A stretch of DNA of 64,000 nt from contig JAHLWS010000026.1 of NCBI GenBank assembly GCA_019057795.1, positions 61,461-125,460 of the forward strand, in the 5' to 3' direction. Every line of letters begins with the position of its first letter. Within the stretch, counting starts at the first letter, position 1. Shown here piece after piece: positions 34,102 to 44,178 of the stretch. The notes below the pieces were generated by a model, which saw only the letters and a list, made by a program, of their open reading frames with translations, was not told the DNA's origin and did not search any database. The DNA is from Promethearchaeota archaeon. Lineage in GTDB: Archaea > Asgardarchaeota > Lokiarchaeia > Sigyniarchaeales > SOKP01. Made by a program: the position numbers and the translations under genes.

Positions 34102-34878
34102 GTGTATAAATCAAGCGATTTTAAACCATTCAAAAATTATGAAATAGTCTTTAAAGATTTTAAAGTGGAAAATAAAATTTCTGAATTTGAAAGGTTTATG
34201 AATTATATTAATAGAATCAAAAAAATAGAAAGAGATACTAAACTGTTCGAGGTTGGTACAGGAAATGGATGGTTTCAAATTTTATGTCATTTGAATGGAA
34301 TAAATTCAACTGGATTGGACATTCTCCCTCATAATATAGAATTTGCAAAAAAATTAGCTAAAGAAAATGGTTATGATATTAATATTCTTTTAGGCAGTAT
34401 TGAAACCACTGATATTGGAACTTCTAAATATGATATTATTATAGCACTTTCTGTGTTTGAACATGTTAAATATTGGCAAACTGGTTTGTTGAATGTTTAT
34501 AATGCTTTAAAACCTGGAGGTGTGCTTTTATTCATTTCAACAAATAGATTCTCACTCGTTAGTGGTGAATGTAAATTTCCTTTCTATGGATGGTACCCCA
34601 AAAAAATACGATATAGATTGAGAATGTGGTTACACGGTAAGGATGTGATGCTATATAATATAGACTATAATCAATTTACATTCTTTCATTTAAAACGTTT
34701 TTTTAAATTCATTGGTTTTTCTAAGATTTTCAATACTTGGGATATAGTAGAATTAAATGATTTTAAAGATTCAAGTTTTATAAAAAAACTCCTAATTAAA
34801 TTTTTAACACATTCGAAATTACTGAAGAAACTTTCATTATGGATTCTTCCAATCACCTTTTTTATTTGTATTAAGTAA
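34102..34878 (+). CDS. class I SAM-dependent methyltransferase
   Basis: The 258-residue protein shows motif I L-F-E-V-G-T-G-N-G-W-F (about 48-58), motif II T-G-L-D-I-L, and I-I-A-L-S-V-F-E-H-V with the F-E-H pattern of Methyltransf_11/23-type enzymes, followed by L-K-P-G-G-V-L-L-F. The C-terminus ends in hydrophobic stretches that may touch the membrane. The start is GTG at 34102. It is clearly distinct from the adjacent methyltransferase. Role probably O- or C-methylation of a glycan or its carrier; inferred from context. Confidence 0.83.
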   Translation: MYKSSDFKPFKNYEIVFKDFKVENKISEFERFMNYINRIKKIERDTKLFEVGTGNGWFQILCHLNGINSTGLDILPHNIEFAKKLAKENGYDINILLGSIETTDIGTSKYDIIIALSVFEHVKYWQTGLLNVYNALKPGGVLLFISTNRFSLVSGECKFPFYGWYPKKIRYRLRMWLHGKDVMLYNIDYNQFTFFHLKRFFKFIGFSKIFNTWDIVELNDFKDSSFIKKLLIKFLTHSKLLKKLSLWILPITFFICIK

Positions 34879-35089
34879 ATTTGTAGAATCTGAAAGTGAT
34901 AACAATCAATATAATTACAACCAGAATTTATCCTTATATGGTAAACCAGCTAAGCTTGTTTTTCTTCTATTTAAATTAAGATAATAAGAAGAAATTAATT
35001 TAATTACAAGTAATTAAACTCTATTTAATAAGAAAGATGGACTTTAAAATGATAAAGTAATTTTTACATGAAAATTTTAATTTATTAGA

Positions 35090-36766
35090 ATGGAAAATAA
35101 AGAAATAGAAAACGAAGCAAAAAGGAATAATGAGATTAGTAAAGAATATCGATTACTTGCCAGAAACTCCCTTTACTCTGGTTTACATAACTTTACTTTA
35201 ATTATATATTCAATGATTCTTTCATTCTTGTTGGCAAGGTTAATTTCAATTGAAACTTGGCAATATTTCATATTAGCAAATACAATTATTTTAATGATTA
35301 CACAACTTTCGCGTTTAATACCACCTTCTTTAGAATCATCACTGAATTATTATATTCCAAGATATTTTATTTTAAAACAAAATTCTAAGTTAAAATCATT
35401 CATTATAAGATCATTATTTTTACGGTTACTTTTTCTAATTCCAGTATTTTTAGTTAGTTTTTTAATTTTCTTCGTATTTAATGATTTTTTCAGGGTTGCT
35501 TTTAATGATAATTTAAGTCTTTTATTTATATTATCTCCTCTAATTTTAATTGATAGCTTAAATTTAACTTTAAGAAGTATTAATAGTGGTTTTAGCAGAT
35601 TTAATATCAATTTTTTTCTATATTTAACAAGAATAATAATTAATCTCTCAACTTTACTATACTGCCTTCTATTTGTTAATAACATTTTGATAGAATTAAT
35701 CGCATTGATTTCTGTGTTTTCATATTTAATACCATTTTTTCTTAATTGTATTATTGTTTTTAAAACACTCTATAGAATTAAAAGGACTAAGGAAGCACCA
35801 TTATCTTTCAAAAAAGTATCGAACTTAACTTTTACCTATGGCACCCCTATTGTTTTCAGTTATTTTCTTAGTACTTTTTGGGGAGAACTCCAAAAATTAG
35901 GAATAGGTGTTAATGATGCTGCTCTGCCTGAGGGAGAAAAAATAAATTTAACAGGATTCAATATTGCGAATAGTTATGCAACTATTTCAAAAGCGATTAT
36001 GCTCTCCCTAAATACATCTTTATTGAACTCTTTTACACGATTAACAACTAAACAATATTCTGAAAATATACCTTCATTTTATAATCTTCTAATTAAATAT
36101 TCTCTATTTATATTGACTTTAATTTCAGGGTTCTTATTTTTCTTAGTTGATTTCAATTTGGTTCTTATCTATGGTGAAAAATATCTACAATTTTCTTTAT
36201 TTCTCAAATTAATAATAATTTCAGTAATTTTTCAAATACTCATTGTTCCATTTGATACATTTATGTTATCTCAAAATAAAACAAAAATTTTAGCTCCAAT
36301 AAAAGCAATTGTAATTATTATTCAAATCACATTTTTTTTTATATTATTATTTTATTTTGGAGTTATAGGGGCTCTAATTGGGCTGATAATTATTGAATTG
36401 TTAATTTTTATTTTTTATTCGATCTTAACTTTTAAGATTGCTAAAATTAAGTTGAAAATGGGAAACTTAATTCTTCAATACTTGATTTTTTTCATTTCTA
36501 TAGGAATATCTTTATTTTTAGAAAACATCGTATTAAAGGAACTTTATATAAATATTCTTACAAACCTAAATTTATTAATTTTAAAAGATCTCCCAATATT
36601 TTCATTAATTATATTTTTTATAACATTTATATTCCTCTATGTAGTATTAAACATCATTAAAAAAGAAGATTTAACATATTTAGAGTTGTTCTTTAACAAG
36701 GATACTAAAGTAGAAAAATTAATTCGTAGATTTTTAAGAGTTCTTAAAAAAATAACAATTTCATAG
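35090..36766 (+). CDS. polysaccharide flippase-like membrane protein (MOP/Wzx-type)
   Basis: The 558-residue protein has about 14 membrane segments in two similar halves and a charged cytosolic N-terminus of about 30 residues, like Wzx/RfbX flippases. Typical stretches are I-P-P-S-L-E-S-S-L-N-Y-Y near 85-96 and F-T-Y-G-T-P-I-V-F-S-Y-F near 245-256, which mark the starts of the two bundles. It would flip polyprenyl-linked oligosaccharide units to the outer face. It sits in the middle of glycosyltransferase genes and its hydrophobic size and topology fit. No lone polymerase of the Wzy type is obvious beside it. Confidence 0.8.
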   Translation: MENKEIENEAKRNNEISKEYRLLARNSLYSGLHNFTLIIYSMILSFLLARLISIETWQYFILANTIILMITQLSRLIPPSLESSLNYYIPRYFILKQNSKLKSFIIRSLFLRLLFLIPVFLVSFLIFFVFNDFFRVAFNDNLSLLFILSPLILIDSLNLTLRSINSGFSRFNINFFLYLTRIIINLSTLLYCLLFVNNILIELIALISVFSYLIPFFLNCIIVFKTLYRIKRTKEAPLSFKKVSNLTFTYGTPIVFSYFLSTFWGELQKLGIGVNDAALPEGEKINLTGFNIANSYATISKAIMLSLNTSLLNSFTRLTTKQYSENIPSFYNLLIKYSLFILTLISGFLFFLVDFNLVLIYGEKYLQFSLFLKLIIISVIFQILIVPFDTFMLSQNKTKILAPIKAIVIIIQITFFFILLFYFGVIGALIGLIIIELLIFIFYSILTFKIAKIKLKMGNLILQYLIFFISIGISLFLENIVLKELYINILTNLNLLILKDLPIFSLIIFFITFIFLYVVLNIIKKEDLTYLELFFNKDTKVEKLIRRFLRVLKKITIS

Positions 36767-36805
36767 CTAATTTAATAAAAATTAAACAAGATATTTTAAA
36801 AAAAC

Positions 36806-38023
36806 TTGAAAATTTTAAGAATCAGTACTCGTTTATACCCTGATATTGGAGGTCCTGCTAAACAAGCTTTTCTTTTATCAAAATTTTGTTCAAAAAATAA
36901 AATTAAATGTATAAATATTACATCTAAACCATTCAAATCTTCTACTAATAAAATTACAAAAATAAATTCTAATTTTGAAATCCATTATTTACCTTTTATA
37001 GCTCCTGGAGTAAATTCAGGTCCTTTTAGATTAATTCTTTTTTTTTTTAAATTTTTCATATATGGTTTGCTTAAAGCATTAGTTATTAATTTTAAAAATA
37101 AAATTGATTTAATTCATTGTCATTCTCCCCCCCCAACTGGATTTATCTCTTATTTATTGTCTAAAATATTCAAGGTTCCTTATATTTATACAATTCATGG
37201 ATTAGATTATCCTAATACTTACATTTTGAATTTAGATATGAATTATATTACTCGAAATGCAAATAAGTCTTTTTCAGTAAGCAGAAGAATTATTGAATTT
37301 ATAAAAAATAAATTTGGTATAGAAAATATCTCTTGGTTTCCAAATTTGATAGACACATCTGAATATTTTCATTATAAATCTAAGGATGAAAAAGAAATCT
37401 TAATTAAAGATTTAAATCTTGATAATCTTCTGAATAAAGATGATTTTATCATAGTTTACATTGGCCACATGCTTTTTCTTCAAAAAGTTAAAGGAATGAT
37501 CGATTTTCTAGAAGCTTTTTCTAAATTTCTAAGTAGAATTAAAGATATTAGCGAAAAAAATAAAATTAAACTTCTTTATATAGGAGATGGTGACTTTTCT
37601 CCAATATTAATTAAAAAAATTAAAGAATATAACCTAAATCAAAATATCTTTTTTTTAGGCAAAAGAAATGATATTAAGAAGATTTTAGCTATATCAGATT
37701 TATTAGGTTTAACATCTTATATCGAAGGGTTTCCAAATGTAATATTAGAAGCAATGGCTTCAAAAGTGCCTTGTATTGCATCTGATGTGGGGGAAATCAA
37801 GCATATTATTAAAGATAATGGTTTTATTGTTAATGCAGGGGATATATATAGTATTGGAAAAAATATTGAAAATTTTTATTTTTTATCTGAGGATAAACGT
37901 AAACATCTAATGGAAAACGTTTATAAACACGTACGATATAGCTCTGACATAAATCTACAGGGTAAAAGACTTATTAATATTTATTATCATTTGATCAAGA
38001 TTAATAGTCATAAAACTAATTGA
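36806..38023 (+). CDS. GT4-family glycosyltransferase
   Basis: The 405-residue protein begins K-I-L-R-I-S-T-R-L-Y-P-D-I-G-G-P-A-K, the acceptor-side start of many GT4 enzymes, and has I-D-L-I-H-C-H-S-P-P and Y-I-Y-T-I-H-G-L. The donor half has L-Y-I-G-D-G, F-F-L-G-K-R-N-D and S-Y-I-E-G-F-P-N-V-I-L-E-A with the conserved glutamates, then S-D-V-G-E. The start is TTG at 36806. It lies 39 bp after the flippase gene on the same strand and probably belongs to its operon. Confidence 0.88.
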   Translation: MKILRISTRLYPDIGGPAKQAFLLSKFCSKNKIKCINITSKPFKSSTNKITKINSNFEIHYLPFIAPGVNSGPFRLILFFFKFFIYGLLKALVINFKNKIDLIHCHSPPPTGFISYLLSKIFKVPYIYTIHGLDYPNTYILNLDMNYITRNANKSFSVSRRIIEFIKNKFGIENISWFPNLIDTSEYFHYKSKDEKEILIKDLNLDNLLNKDDFIIVYIGHMLFLQKVKGMIDFLEAFSKFLSRIKDISEKNKIKLLYIGDGDFSPILIKKIKEYNLNQNIFFLGKRNDIKKILAISDLLGLTSYIEGFPNVILEAMASKVPCIASDVGEIKHIIKDNGFIVNAGDIYSIGKNIENFYFLSEDKRKHLMENVYKHVRYSSDINLQGKRLINIYYHLIKINSHKTN

Positions 38024-38120
38024 AATTACTTTTTGAAATTTATTCCTATAATTAAAATTTCCAATATCATTAGAGTCTAATTTTATAAGAATAAAAAAAA
38101 AAATAGAAAAAAATCTCTAT

Positions 38121-39065
38121 TTAAGTAACAATCATCGTAATGATTGGATAAGGGATAATTATTTCTTCTCTTATTGGATGATATAGAAAAAAAGGTTTTC
38201 TAATAAGATAATGTCGTTTTAATTTTAATTTTCTGGTGTGAAAAGATTTAAGTTTCTTTATACTATATATTGAAAAACAAGTTATTAGGCTTAAAATTAA
38301 TTTTCTTAATATTATTTTTGAAGTTCCATATTTTCTTTTTGTTAAAACAATGGGATATTCCTTTATTTCATAATTTTTTAGAGCAGCTTGTAATAATACT
38401 TCTGTTGTAAACGCATAATCTTGAAAGTCAATTTCGTTAAAAATTGAAATTGTTTTTCTATCAAATGCGCGATATCCACTTTGATTATTTATAATTTTTT
38501 TTTTAAAAAGAATTTGAAGTAATTTCTCTATAAGAGCTTCTCCTAATCTTGTTGATAATGGTAATTTATAATTATAAGAACCCAAATATCTTGAACCAAC
38601 CGAAATATCTGCTTCGCCTTCAAACACAGGTTTAATAAGCGATAAAATGTCAAATGGGTTATGTTGACCATCGGCATCCATAGTAATTATTATTCTGCCT
38701 TTAGAATATTTAATTCCTGTGAGTAGACTGTTACCATATCCCCTATTTCTTTTATGTTTTAATAATATTATTTTTTTTCGATTCCTAATTTTCTCAATTT
38801 CATCTAAACTATTGTCAGTAGAATGATCATCAACTACAATTATTTCAACTAAATTATTTTGAGGAAGACTTTCTAAAACTTCTTTGATTGTTTTTTCTTC
38901 ATTATAAACTGGTATTACTATTGAAAGAAGTACTTGATCTTTATAATTTTTAAACTTCTCAAGATATTCAATTAATTCTTGACATTTGTGATATTTTTCA
39001 ATATCTGTCCTATTCTGTTCTTCAATAAAACTTTCAGAATATTGATGTACTTTAAAAGAATCCAA
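38121..39065 (-). CDS. GT2-family glycosyltransferase, polyprenyl-phosphate sugar synthase-like
   Basis: The 314-residue protein is GT-A fold, like dolichol-phosphate mannose or glucose synthases. After an N-terminal helix come I-V-I-P-V-Y-N-E-E, I-I-V-V-D-D-H-S-T-D-N-S, the metal-binding I-T-M-D-A-D-G-Q-H-N, and G-S-R-Y-L-G, and the acceptor loop R-A-F-D. It should make a polyprenyl-phosphate sugar for the GT-C enzymes nearby. The gene at 49924 is a clear paralogue over the whole domain. It is convergent with the preceding GT4 gene (97 bp) and lies 50 bp downstream of the 39116 gene on the same strand. Confidence 0.87.
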   Translation of the reverse strand: MDSFKVHQYSESFIEEQNRTDIEKYHKCQELIEYLEKFKNYKDQVLLSIVIPVYNEEKTIKEVLESLPQNNLVEIIVVDDHSTDNSLDEIEKIRNRKKIILLKHKRNRGYGNSLLTGIKYSKGRIIITMDADGQHNPFDILSLIKPVFEGEADISVGSRYLGSYNYKLPLSTRLGEALIEKLLQILFKKKIINNQSGYRAFDRKTISIFNEIDFQDYAFTTEVLLQAALKNYEIKEYPIVLTKRKYGTSKIILRKLILSLITCFSIYSIKKLKSFHTRKLKLKRHYLIRKPFFLYHPIREEIIIPYPIITMIVT

Positions 39066-39115
39066 GAGAATTATTCCTAAATTTTTATTTAACTAAATGT
39101 TATTAAATTTCCGAA

Positions 39116-41230
39116 TTATAATAATACACTTTCATTAATAAAAATTCTTTTAGCGAAAAATAAACCTTTGATATTTTCATAAAGAATTTCGAAATCTTTA
39201 GTAAAATTTTGAATAAATTCCATATTTGTATTACTTTTATTAAACAGAACATATTCACAGTTCAATTGATTAAAATCTTCTTTGAATTTGGAATAATTTA
39301 ACTCTGCTGTAAAATTATAATAATTCTTTTCTAAATTCACATCCATAATAAGAGAGTAAATTGTTTTAGATGGGAGGTCCTCCAATAAGATTCCCTTTTT
39401 AACATTTAATGGATTATCATAAAAATAATCTCCAACAAATAACATTGTCTCAGCTTGGTAATCGTTAAATCTAACATTGTGTTCTATACTACCAATATTT
39501 ATAAGAAATGTAAATGAGCATGTAAAAATAATTAGAGCTATTTTAAATCTTTTAAGTGATGTTTTCAGCTTTAGAGAAGGGTTGCTAAAAATTTTCAATT
39601 TTTTACATTTCTTTTCGATTGTAAATAAAATATAATTAAAGGAGAAAACAAAAATAAGTGCCCAATAACCCCCAAATAATTCAAAAACTCTATTTTTATA
39701 ATAATAATAGAATTTATATAAACTTTGAAAGATATCAATTTCAATAAAATAAAAAAGCCTAAAAAGTGCTAAAATCAAAAATGACAAGACAAATGTCATT
39801 GTAATAAAGTCAAGTAAATAATCACTCTCTTTATCGAACTTATTATACTTATTAAATTTGATAAAAACTCCTATTATTATAAAAATTAATCCAATTTGAA
39901 TAGTGTAATCGTAAAAATTTTCAAGTAATAAAAAAAAAAAAATCTGCTGGAAGAATTTATATACGAAAAAGTATATTGAATATTTCATTATCCAGACGCC
40001 CATTTCTCTAAAGATGGGGCCAAATATTGTAAAATATAATGAATTAGGATTGAAAAGCATTAGATTGGGTATTATTAAAAAATAAGCCTCAATTACAGAA
40101 TAACCAAGATGAATATAGGACCCGATAAGAAATGGCAGCATAAATATTATAAAATATATAAAAATTGACATATAATTGATAAAAAATTTAGCCAGCATTC
40201 GAAATTTCGAAATATTAGGATCTAATTTATGTTTTATATTTAAAAGTAATATGTAGAATTCATACATCATGAAAAAGATTATATACATAAGACCATAGAG
40301 AGGATGCATTAGTGTTATTCCAACAAATAATAATCCCTTAAAAATATTTTTTTTACTTCTTAAGCAATGAGCAAAGAAACTATTTAATTTAAGATATTCC
40401 TTATCCATATTTTTCATCCAATCCTCTCCTATAAATAGCAAATATAAAAACCCTAATGTCGATGCTAAAATCGATGGTAAACTCATATTACTGCGTTGGA
40501 ATATATAATTAAATCCTAAATATATCAATAAAGTAAAGATGACATTAAGATCATTCTCAAAAAGGTTTTTAGAAATTATAAAAACGACAAATATGTTTAT
40601 AGATAATATGAAAATTGGAAGATATTTTAAGAAAAAATAAATAATGTAATAATCATCAATAAAGGATATCATTGTAGAACAAGATAATATAAATCCAGGT
40701 GTATATGCTTTAAGTTGTGAGTAATTTAAGAATCCGTATTTATGAATATAAATAATTTCATTAAACCAAGAGAATGGATCAGACGCTGAATATGAAAGAA
40801 AGCTATTGATAAAATATAGTTGAAAACTATAATATAAGAAAAATGTGATTACCAGAATAATAATATTATTTTTATTTTTCGCAATAAACTTTGAAATATG
40901 ATTTCGGTTAAAAGCTTTAAAAATTCTACTTAATAAAAAATATTTTTTATAAGACCCGTAAATCAAATAGCATATATCAAAAACTATAAACGGCAAATAA
41001 ACCGTAAAAAAATTAAATATTTGTAAATATACGATGATAACGGCATAAATTAGATGAAGAGACAATCCTATCGCAAAACTTTTTAATAATAATTTAAGTT
41101 TTTGATTATCTTCTCTTAATTCATTTTTTGCTATTAAAAGTAAAATCGAATGACCAAATAAAGACACAATTGTAAAATATATTAAGAAAATCAGTGAACT
41201 AATCAAAAAATAAACAATATTAGAATCCAT
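39116..41230 (-). CDS. GT-C-like multi-spanning membrane protein
   Basis: The 704-residue protein has about 13-14 membrane segments and a C-terminal extracellular part of about 120 residues. A loop after the fourth segment has S-A-S-D-P-F-S-W-F near 156-164, a DP-type acidic motif like that of GT-C enzymes. It shares this layout, not close sequence, with the genes at 26173, 45642 and 51922. It probably transfers a sugar or oligosaccharide on the outer face. It is followed on the same strand by the GT2 gene that could supply its polyprenyl-phosphate sugar. Confidence 0.6.
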   Translation of the reverse strand: MDSNIVYFLISSLIFLIYFTIVSLFGHSILLLIAKNELREDNQKLKLLLKSFAIGLSLHLIYAVIIVYLQIFNFFTVYLPFIVFDICYLIYGSYKKYFLLSRIFKAFNRNHISKFIAKNKNNIIILVITFFLYYSFQLYFINSFLSYSASDPFSWFNEIIYIHKYGFLNYSQLKAYTPGFILSCSTMISFIDDYYIIYFFLKYLPIFILSINIFVVFIISKNLFENDLNVIFTLLIYLGFNYIFQRSNMSLPSILASTLGFLYLLFIGEDWMKNMDKEYLKLNSFFAHCLRSKKNIFKGLLFVGITLMHPLYGLMYIIFFMMYEFYILLLNIKHKLDPNISKFRMLAKFFINYMSIFIYFIIFMLPFLIGSYIHLGYSVIEAYFLIIPNLMLFNPNSLYFTIFGPIFREMGVWIMKYSIYFFVYKFFQQIFFFLLLENFYDYTIQIGLIFIIIGVFIKFNKYNKFDKESDYLLDFITMTFVLSFLILALFRLFYFIEIDIFQSLYKFYYYYKNRVFELFGGYWALIFVFSFNYILFTIEKKCKKLKIFSNPSLKLKTSLKRFKIALIIFTCSFTFLINIGSIEHNVRFNDYQAETMLFVGDYFYDNPLNVKKGILLEDLPSKTIYSLIMDVNLEKNYYNFTAELNYSKFKEDFNQLNCEYVLFNKSNTNMEFIQNFTKDFEILYENIKGLFFAKRIFINESVLL

Positions 41231-41625
41231 AATTTTAACAAGACAATATATTACTTATCATATAATAATAGAATCAAATGTAATGTTGAATTTAATTTAT
41301 TTTTTTCTAAAAATTGTGATGTTATTTTTAATTTTTAAAATCTTTAGATTATATCATTAAAGTTTTGTTTTAAAATGATATTTTCATAAATTATATAGCG
41401 CATTTAATTATGTTTTATTAAACCAGAAATTAAAAAATACTTATAACCACATTTTTATATAATTTTAGTACATTTCTGTTTAACCCTTCCTTAGAAAGAA
41501 CATGGTGAAGGATTTACCAAAATTATTTAAATCAATAATTATTAAAATTCAAAAAGCTTTTCTAAAGAGATTTTTAATAAGTAATTAAAAATTAATTAAT
41601 TTAAAATAACTCTATAAAGAATGTA
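41231..41625. other. AT-rich intergenic region of about 400 bp
   Basis: I see no gene. It lies between divergent genes (39116 minus, 41626 plus) and presumably holds both promoters; several TA-rich stretches could serve and none stands out. Confidence 0.5.
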
Positions 41626-42750
41626 ATGAAGAAAAAGATACTAATTATCATTCCTTCCTTAGATGTCGGTGGAGGGGCTGAGAAGATTGCGGCTTCATTA
41701 ACTAATAGATTATCTGAAAAATTTAAAATTTACATTTTAACTTTTTATAAGTCTAAAAATATTTATCCATATAAAGGAGTTTATATTACGCTTAAGCAAA
41801 ATTTAAAAACTTGGCAAAAATTATTTTTACCTTTTAAAATTTATAAGAAAATAAAGAGTATTGCTCCAGATATTATAATTTCTTTTATGGATTATACAAG
41901 TATCATTACTTTTTTCACGAAATTTATATTTCAAATTAAAGTTCCGTTAATTGTATGTAGTCATACTAATCCGATAATCGCATATAGAAACAAATTATGG
42001 TATCTCAAATTTTTCATAAAACTAGTTTATCCATTAAAATGGATTAATAAAATCGTTACAGTGTCGCTCGGAACCCAATATATGTTTGAAAAGATTTTTA
42101 AAATTAAACATAATAAAATAAAGACAATCTATAACGGAATTAATATTAACGAGATTCAAAAATTAAAAAATGAAAAGGTTTCAGATTATAACAATATTTT
42201 TTACAATAATGATGTAATTAAATTTATTACTATCGGCAGTTTACGAAAAGTGAAGGGACATGATTCTCTTATTAATTCCTATTTAAGTGTTAAAAATCAT
42301 CTTCCAAATTCGAAATTAATTATTATTGGAGATGGTCCCCTAAGAAAAGAATTAGAACAACTTATAGAAAAGTTAGCATTAAAAGACGATGTTCTTTTAA
42401 TGGGCTTAAGAAAAAATCCTTATAAATACATGGCAAAATCGGATATCTTTGTATTATCCTCTAAATACGAAGGTTTTCCAAATGTGCTACTAGAGGCATT
42501 GGCATGTGGGCTGCCAATCATCTCAACTGACTGTGAAACAGGCCCAAGAGAAATTCTAGATCATGGTAAGTATGGATTACTAGTAGATGAAAACAATTTC
42601 GACGATTTAATAAATAATATGCTACTTTTAGCCAAAAACCAGGATTTAATGAAAAAATATTCTATTTTATCATTAGAAAGAGCAGAATATTTTGATTTTA
42701 ACCATGTCTCAGGAAAGTGGATAAAGTTTCTCGAAACTCAATTTAAATAA
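41626..42750 (+). CDS. GT4-family glycosyltransferase (paralogue 2 of 3)
   Basis: The 374-residue protein begins M-K-K-K-I-L-I-I-I-P-S-L-D-V-G-G-G-A-E-K, like the gene at 31937. The donor domain has I-I-I-G-D-G-P-L-R-K-E-L-E-Q and S-S-K-Y-E-G-F-P-N-V-L-L-E-A-L with the E-x7-E motif. Over residues about 225-310 it is nearly identical in protein and DNA to the gene at 44179 on the opposite strand, while the N-terminal halves differ. This points to recent duplication or gene conversion of the donor-binding half, so acceptors may differ while the donor sugar is the same. Confidence 0.9.
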   Translation: MKKKILIIIPSLDVGGGAEKIAASLTNRLSEKFKIYILTFYKSKNIYPYKGVYITLKQNLKTWQKLFLPFKIYKKIKSIAPDIIISFMDYTSIITFFTKFIFQIKVPLIVCSHTNPIIAYRNKLWYLKFFIKLVYPLKWINKIVTVSLGTQYMFEKIFKIKHNKIKTIYNGININEIQKLKNEKVSDYNNIFYNNDVIKFITIGSLRKVKGHDSLINSYLSVKNHLPNSKLIIIGDGPLRKELEQLIEKLALKDDVLLMGLRKNPYKYMAKSDIFVLSSKYEGFPNVLLEALACGLPIISTDCETGPREILDHGKYGLLVDENNFDDLINNMLLLAKNQDLMKKYSILSLERAEYFDFNHVSGKWIKFLETQFK

Positions 42751-42853
42751 ATAATTATCTTTACTATTTATAACATAATAAATAGTTTCCAATGAGTTAT
42801 GTTTTTTTCATGTGGCACTCCCTTTTATACTATTTCTTAAATCCCATAAAATC

Positions 42854-42973
42854 ATGAAGAAATTTCAAACATTAAGGGACTTTCCTAGTTATAAAGAGTT
42901 AGTCGGATTATATAAAAAGAAGAAAAGCAATAAGCTCAAGGAAAGATATCAAGCTCTCATTTTGTATAATTAA
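42854..42973 (+). pseudogene. possible N-terminal remnant of an IS630-type transposase
   Basis: A 39-codon ORF reads M-K-K-F-Q-T-L-R-D-F-P, then L-Y-K-K-K-K-S-N-K-L-K-E-R-Y-Q-A-L-I-L-Y-N and stops. The second part resembles the first helix of the helix-turn-helix region of IS630/Tc1-like transposases (K-L-R-x-R-x-Q-A-I-L-L). Nothing downstream continues the transposase. It may be a relic of an insertion that took part in rearranging the surrounding glycosyltransferase genes. Evidence is weak. Confidence 0.25.
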
Positions 42974-43033
42974 ATTTAAAATGGTAATTTCTTTAAAAAA
43001 TTCATTAACTCAAATTTTATAAAAAGCAAGACA

Positions 43034-44161
43034 TTGAATGTTGATTTAATAATACCCTCTTTTTCATCTAACCTTAAGAAATATCCTATTCCTTTCTATA
43101 GATTGAATCAGCACTGGTTTCCGGTCTGGTATTTTTTAAAAGATTTGGAAAAAAAAGGAATTAAAATTCGATTTCTGAACTATTTTAATTTCCGCAACAA
43201 GAAATTATCTAAAATAGTTGGAATTGATAATATGATTATTCAACATTTAATTAAAAAAAACAGTCACTTTGGCACACCATTAAATAAAGAACTATTATTG
43301 TTTCTTAAACAATTAAAGAAAAGGGTAGATTATTTAATATGGTTTGACACAAATGACAGTACAGGAAATACACAATTTGAGGTCTTACCATATGTTAATA
43401 GTTATTTAAAAAAGCAACTACTCAAGAATAAGACATTATATACAAGAAAATATTATGGAGATACAATTTATATTGATTATTATGCTCGAAATTACGATCT
43501 AAAGGGATCTATGATTTCATTTCCACTCGATCTAAAATATAAACAGAAAATTAATATCTCTTGGAACTATGGATTATCTGATTATCGCTTTTCGAACCAA
43601 ATTACTAGAATTTTTAATTCTTTTTCAAGAAAAATGAACTTAAAATATATTAAACCTAGTTTAAGTCGAAGGATTCTATTAAACGCAAACTTTTCGGCAA
43701 ATCCATCTTTTAAATTAAGATATTTTCAACGCCAATCTCTTTCCGAGCTCCTTATTAAGAAATTTAAAACTAACAAGAAATTTTCATTTGGATATCTACC
43801 TAAAAAGATTTATATAAATAATCTAAAAAATTCAAAATCAGTTTTAAGTCCTTTTGGCTTAGGAGAAGTATGTTTTCGCGACTTTGAAACCTTTATCGCG
43901 GGTGCTGCTTTAATAAAACCAGATATGGAACATTTAGAAACATGGCCTAATATTTTCAAAAAAAATATAAATTATATATCAATCCCATGGAGAATTGAGG
44001 ATTTTGAAAATAGGATATCTGAGATATTATCAGATTCGGAATTTCTTTTTAAAATCGCCTGTAATGGACAGAAAGCATATAAAAAATTATGGACAGCTGA
44101 AGGAAGAAAATTTTTCTGTGAACATTTTATTAAGATTATTACCCCAAAAGGTTATTTTTAA
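43034..44161 (+). CDS. GT-B-like glycosyltransferase
   Basis: The 375-residue protein lacks the usual GT4 N-terminus but has near its C-terminus S-P-F-G-L-G-E-V-C-F-R-D-F-E followed by A-L-I-K-P-D-M-E-H-L-E-T-W-P. This is the donor-binding pattern of glycosyltransferases related to exostosin-like and GT1-like families. A central basic part (about 150-240) with many Arg and Lys is of unknown role. The start is TTG at 43034; no closer ATG keeps the first strand V-D-L-I-I-P-S-F. The 3' end is 17 bp from the convergent gene at 44179. Confidence 0.65.
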   Translation: MNVDLIIPSFSSNLKKYPIPFYRLNQHWFPVWYFLKDLEKKGIKIRFLNYFNFRNKKLSKIVGIDNMIIQHLIKKNSHFGTPLNKELLLFLKQLKKRVDYLIWFDTNDSTGNTQFEVLPYVNSYLKKQLLKNKTLYTRKYYGDTIYIDYYARNYDLKGSMISFPLDLKYKQKINISWNYGLSDYRFSNQITRIFNSFSRKMNLKYIKPSLSRRILLNANFSANPSFKLRYFQRQSLSELLIKKFKTNKKFSFGYLPKKIYINNLKNSKSVLSPFGLGEVCFRDFETFIAGAALIKPDMEHLETWPNIFKKNINYISIPWRIEDFENRISEILSDSEFLFKIACNGQKAYKKLWTAEGRKFFCEHFIKIITPKGYF

Positions 44162-44178
44162 TTAAACTTGTTTTAATT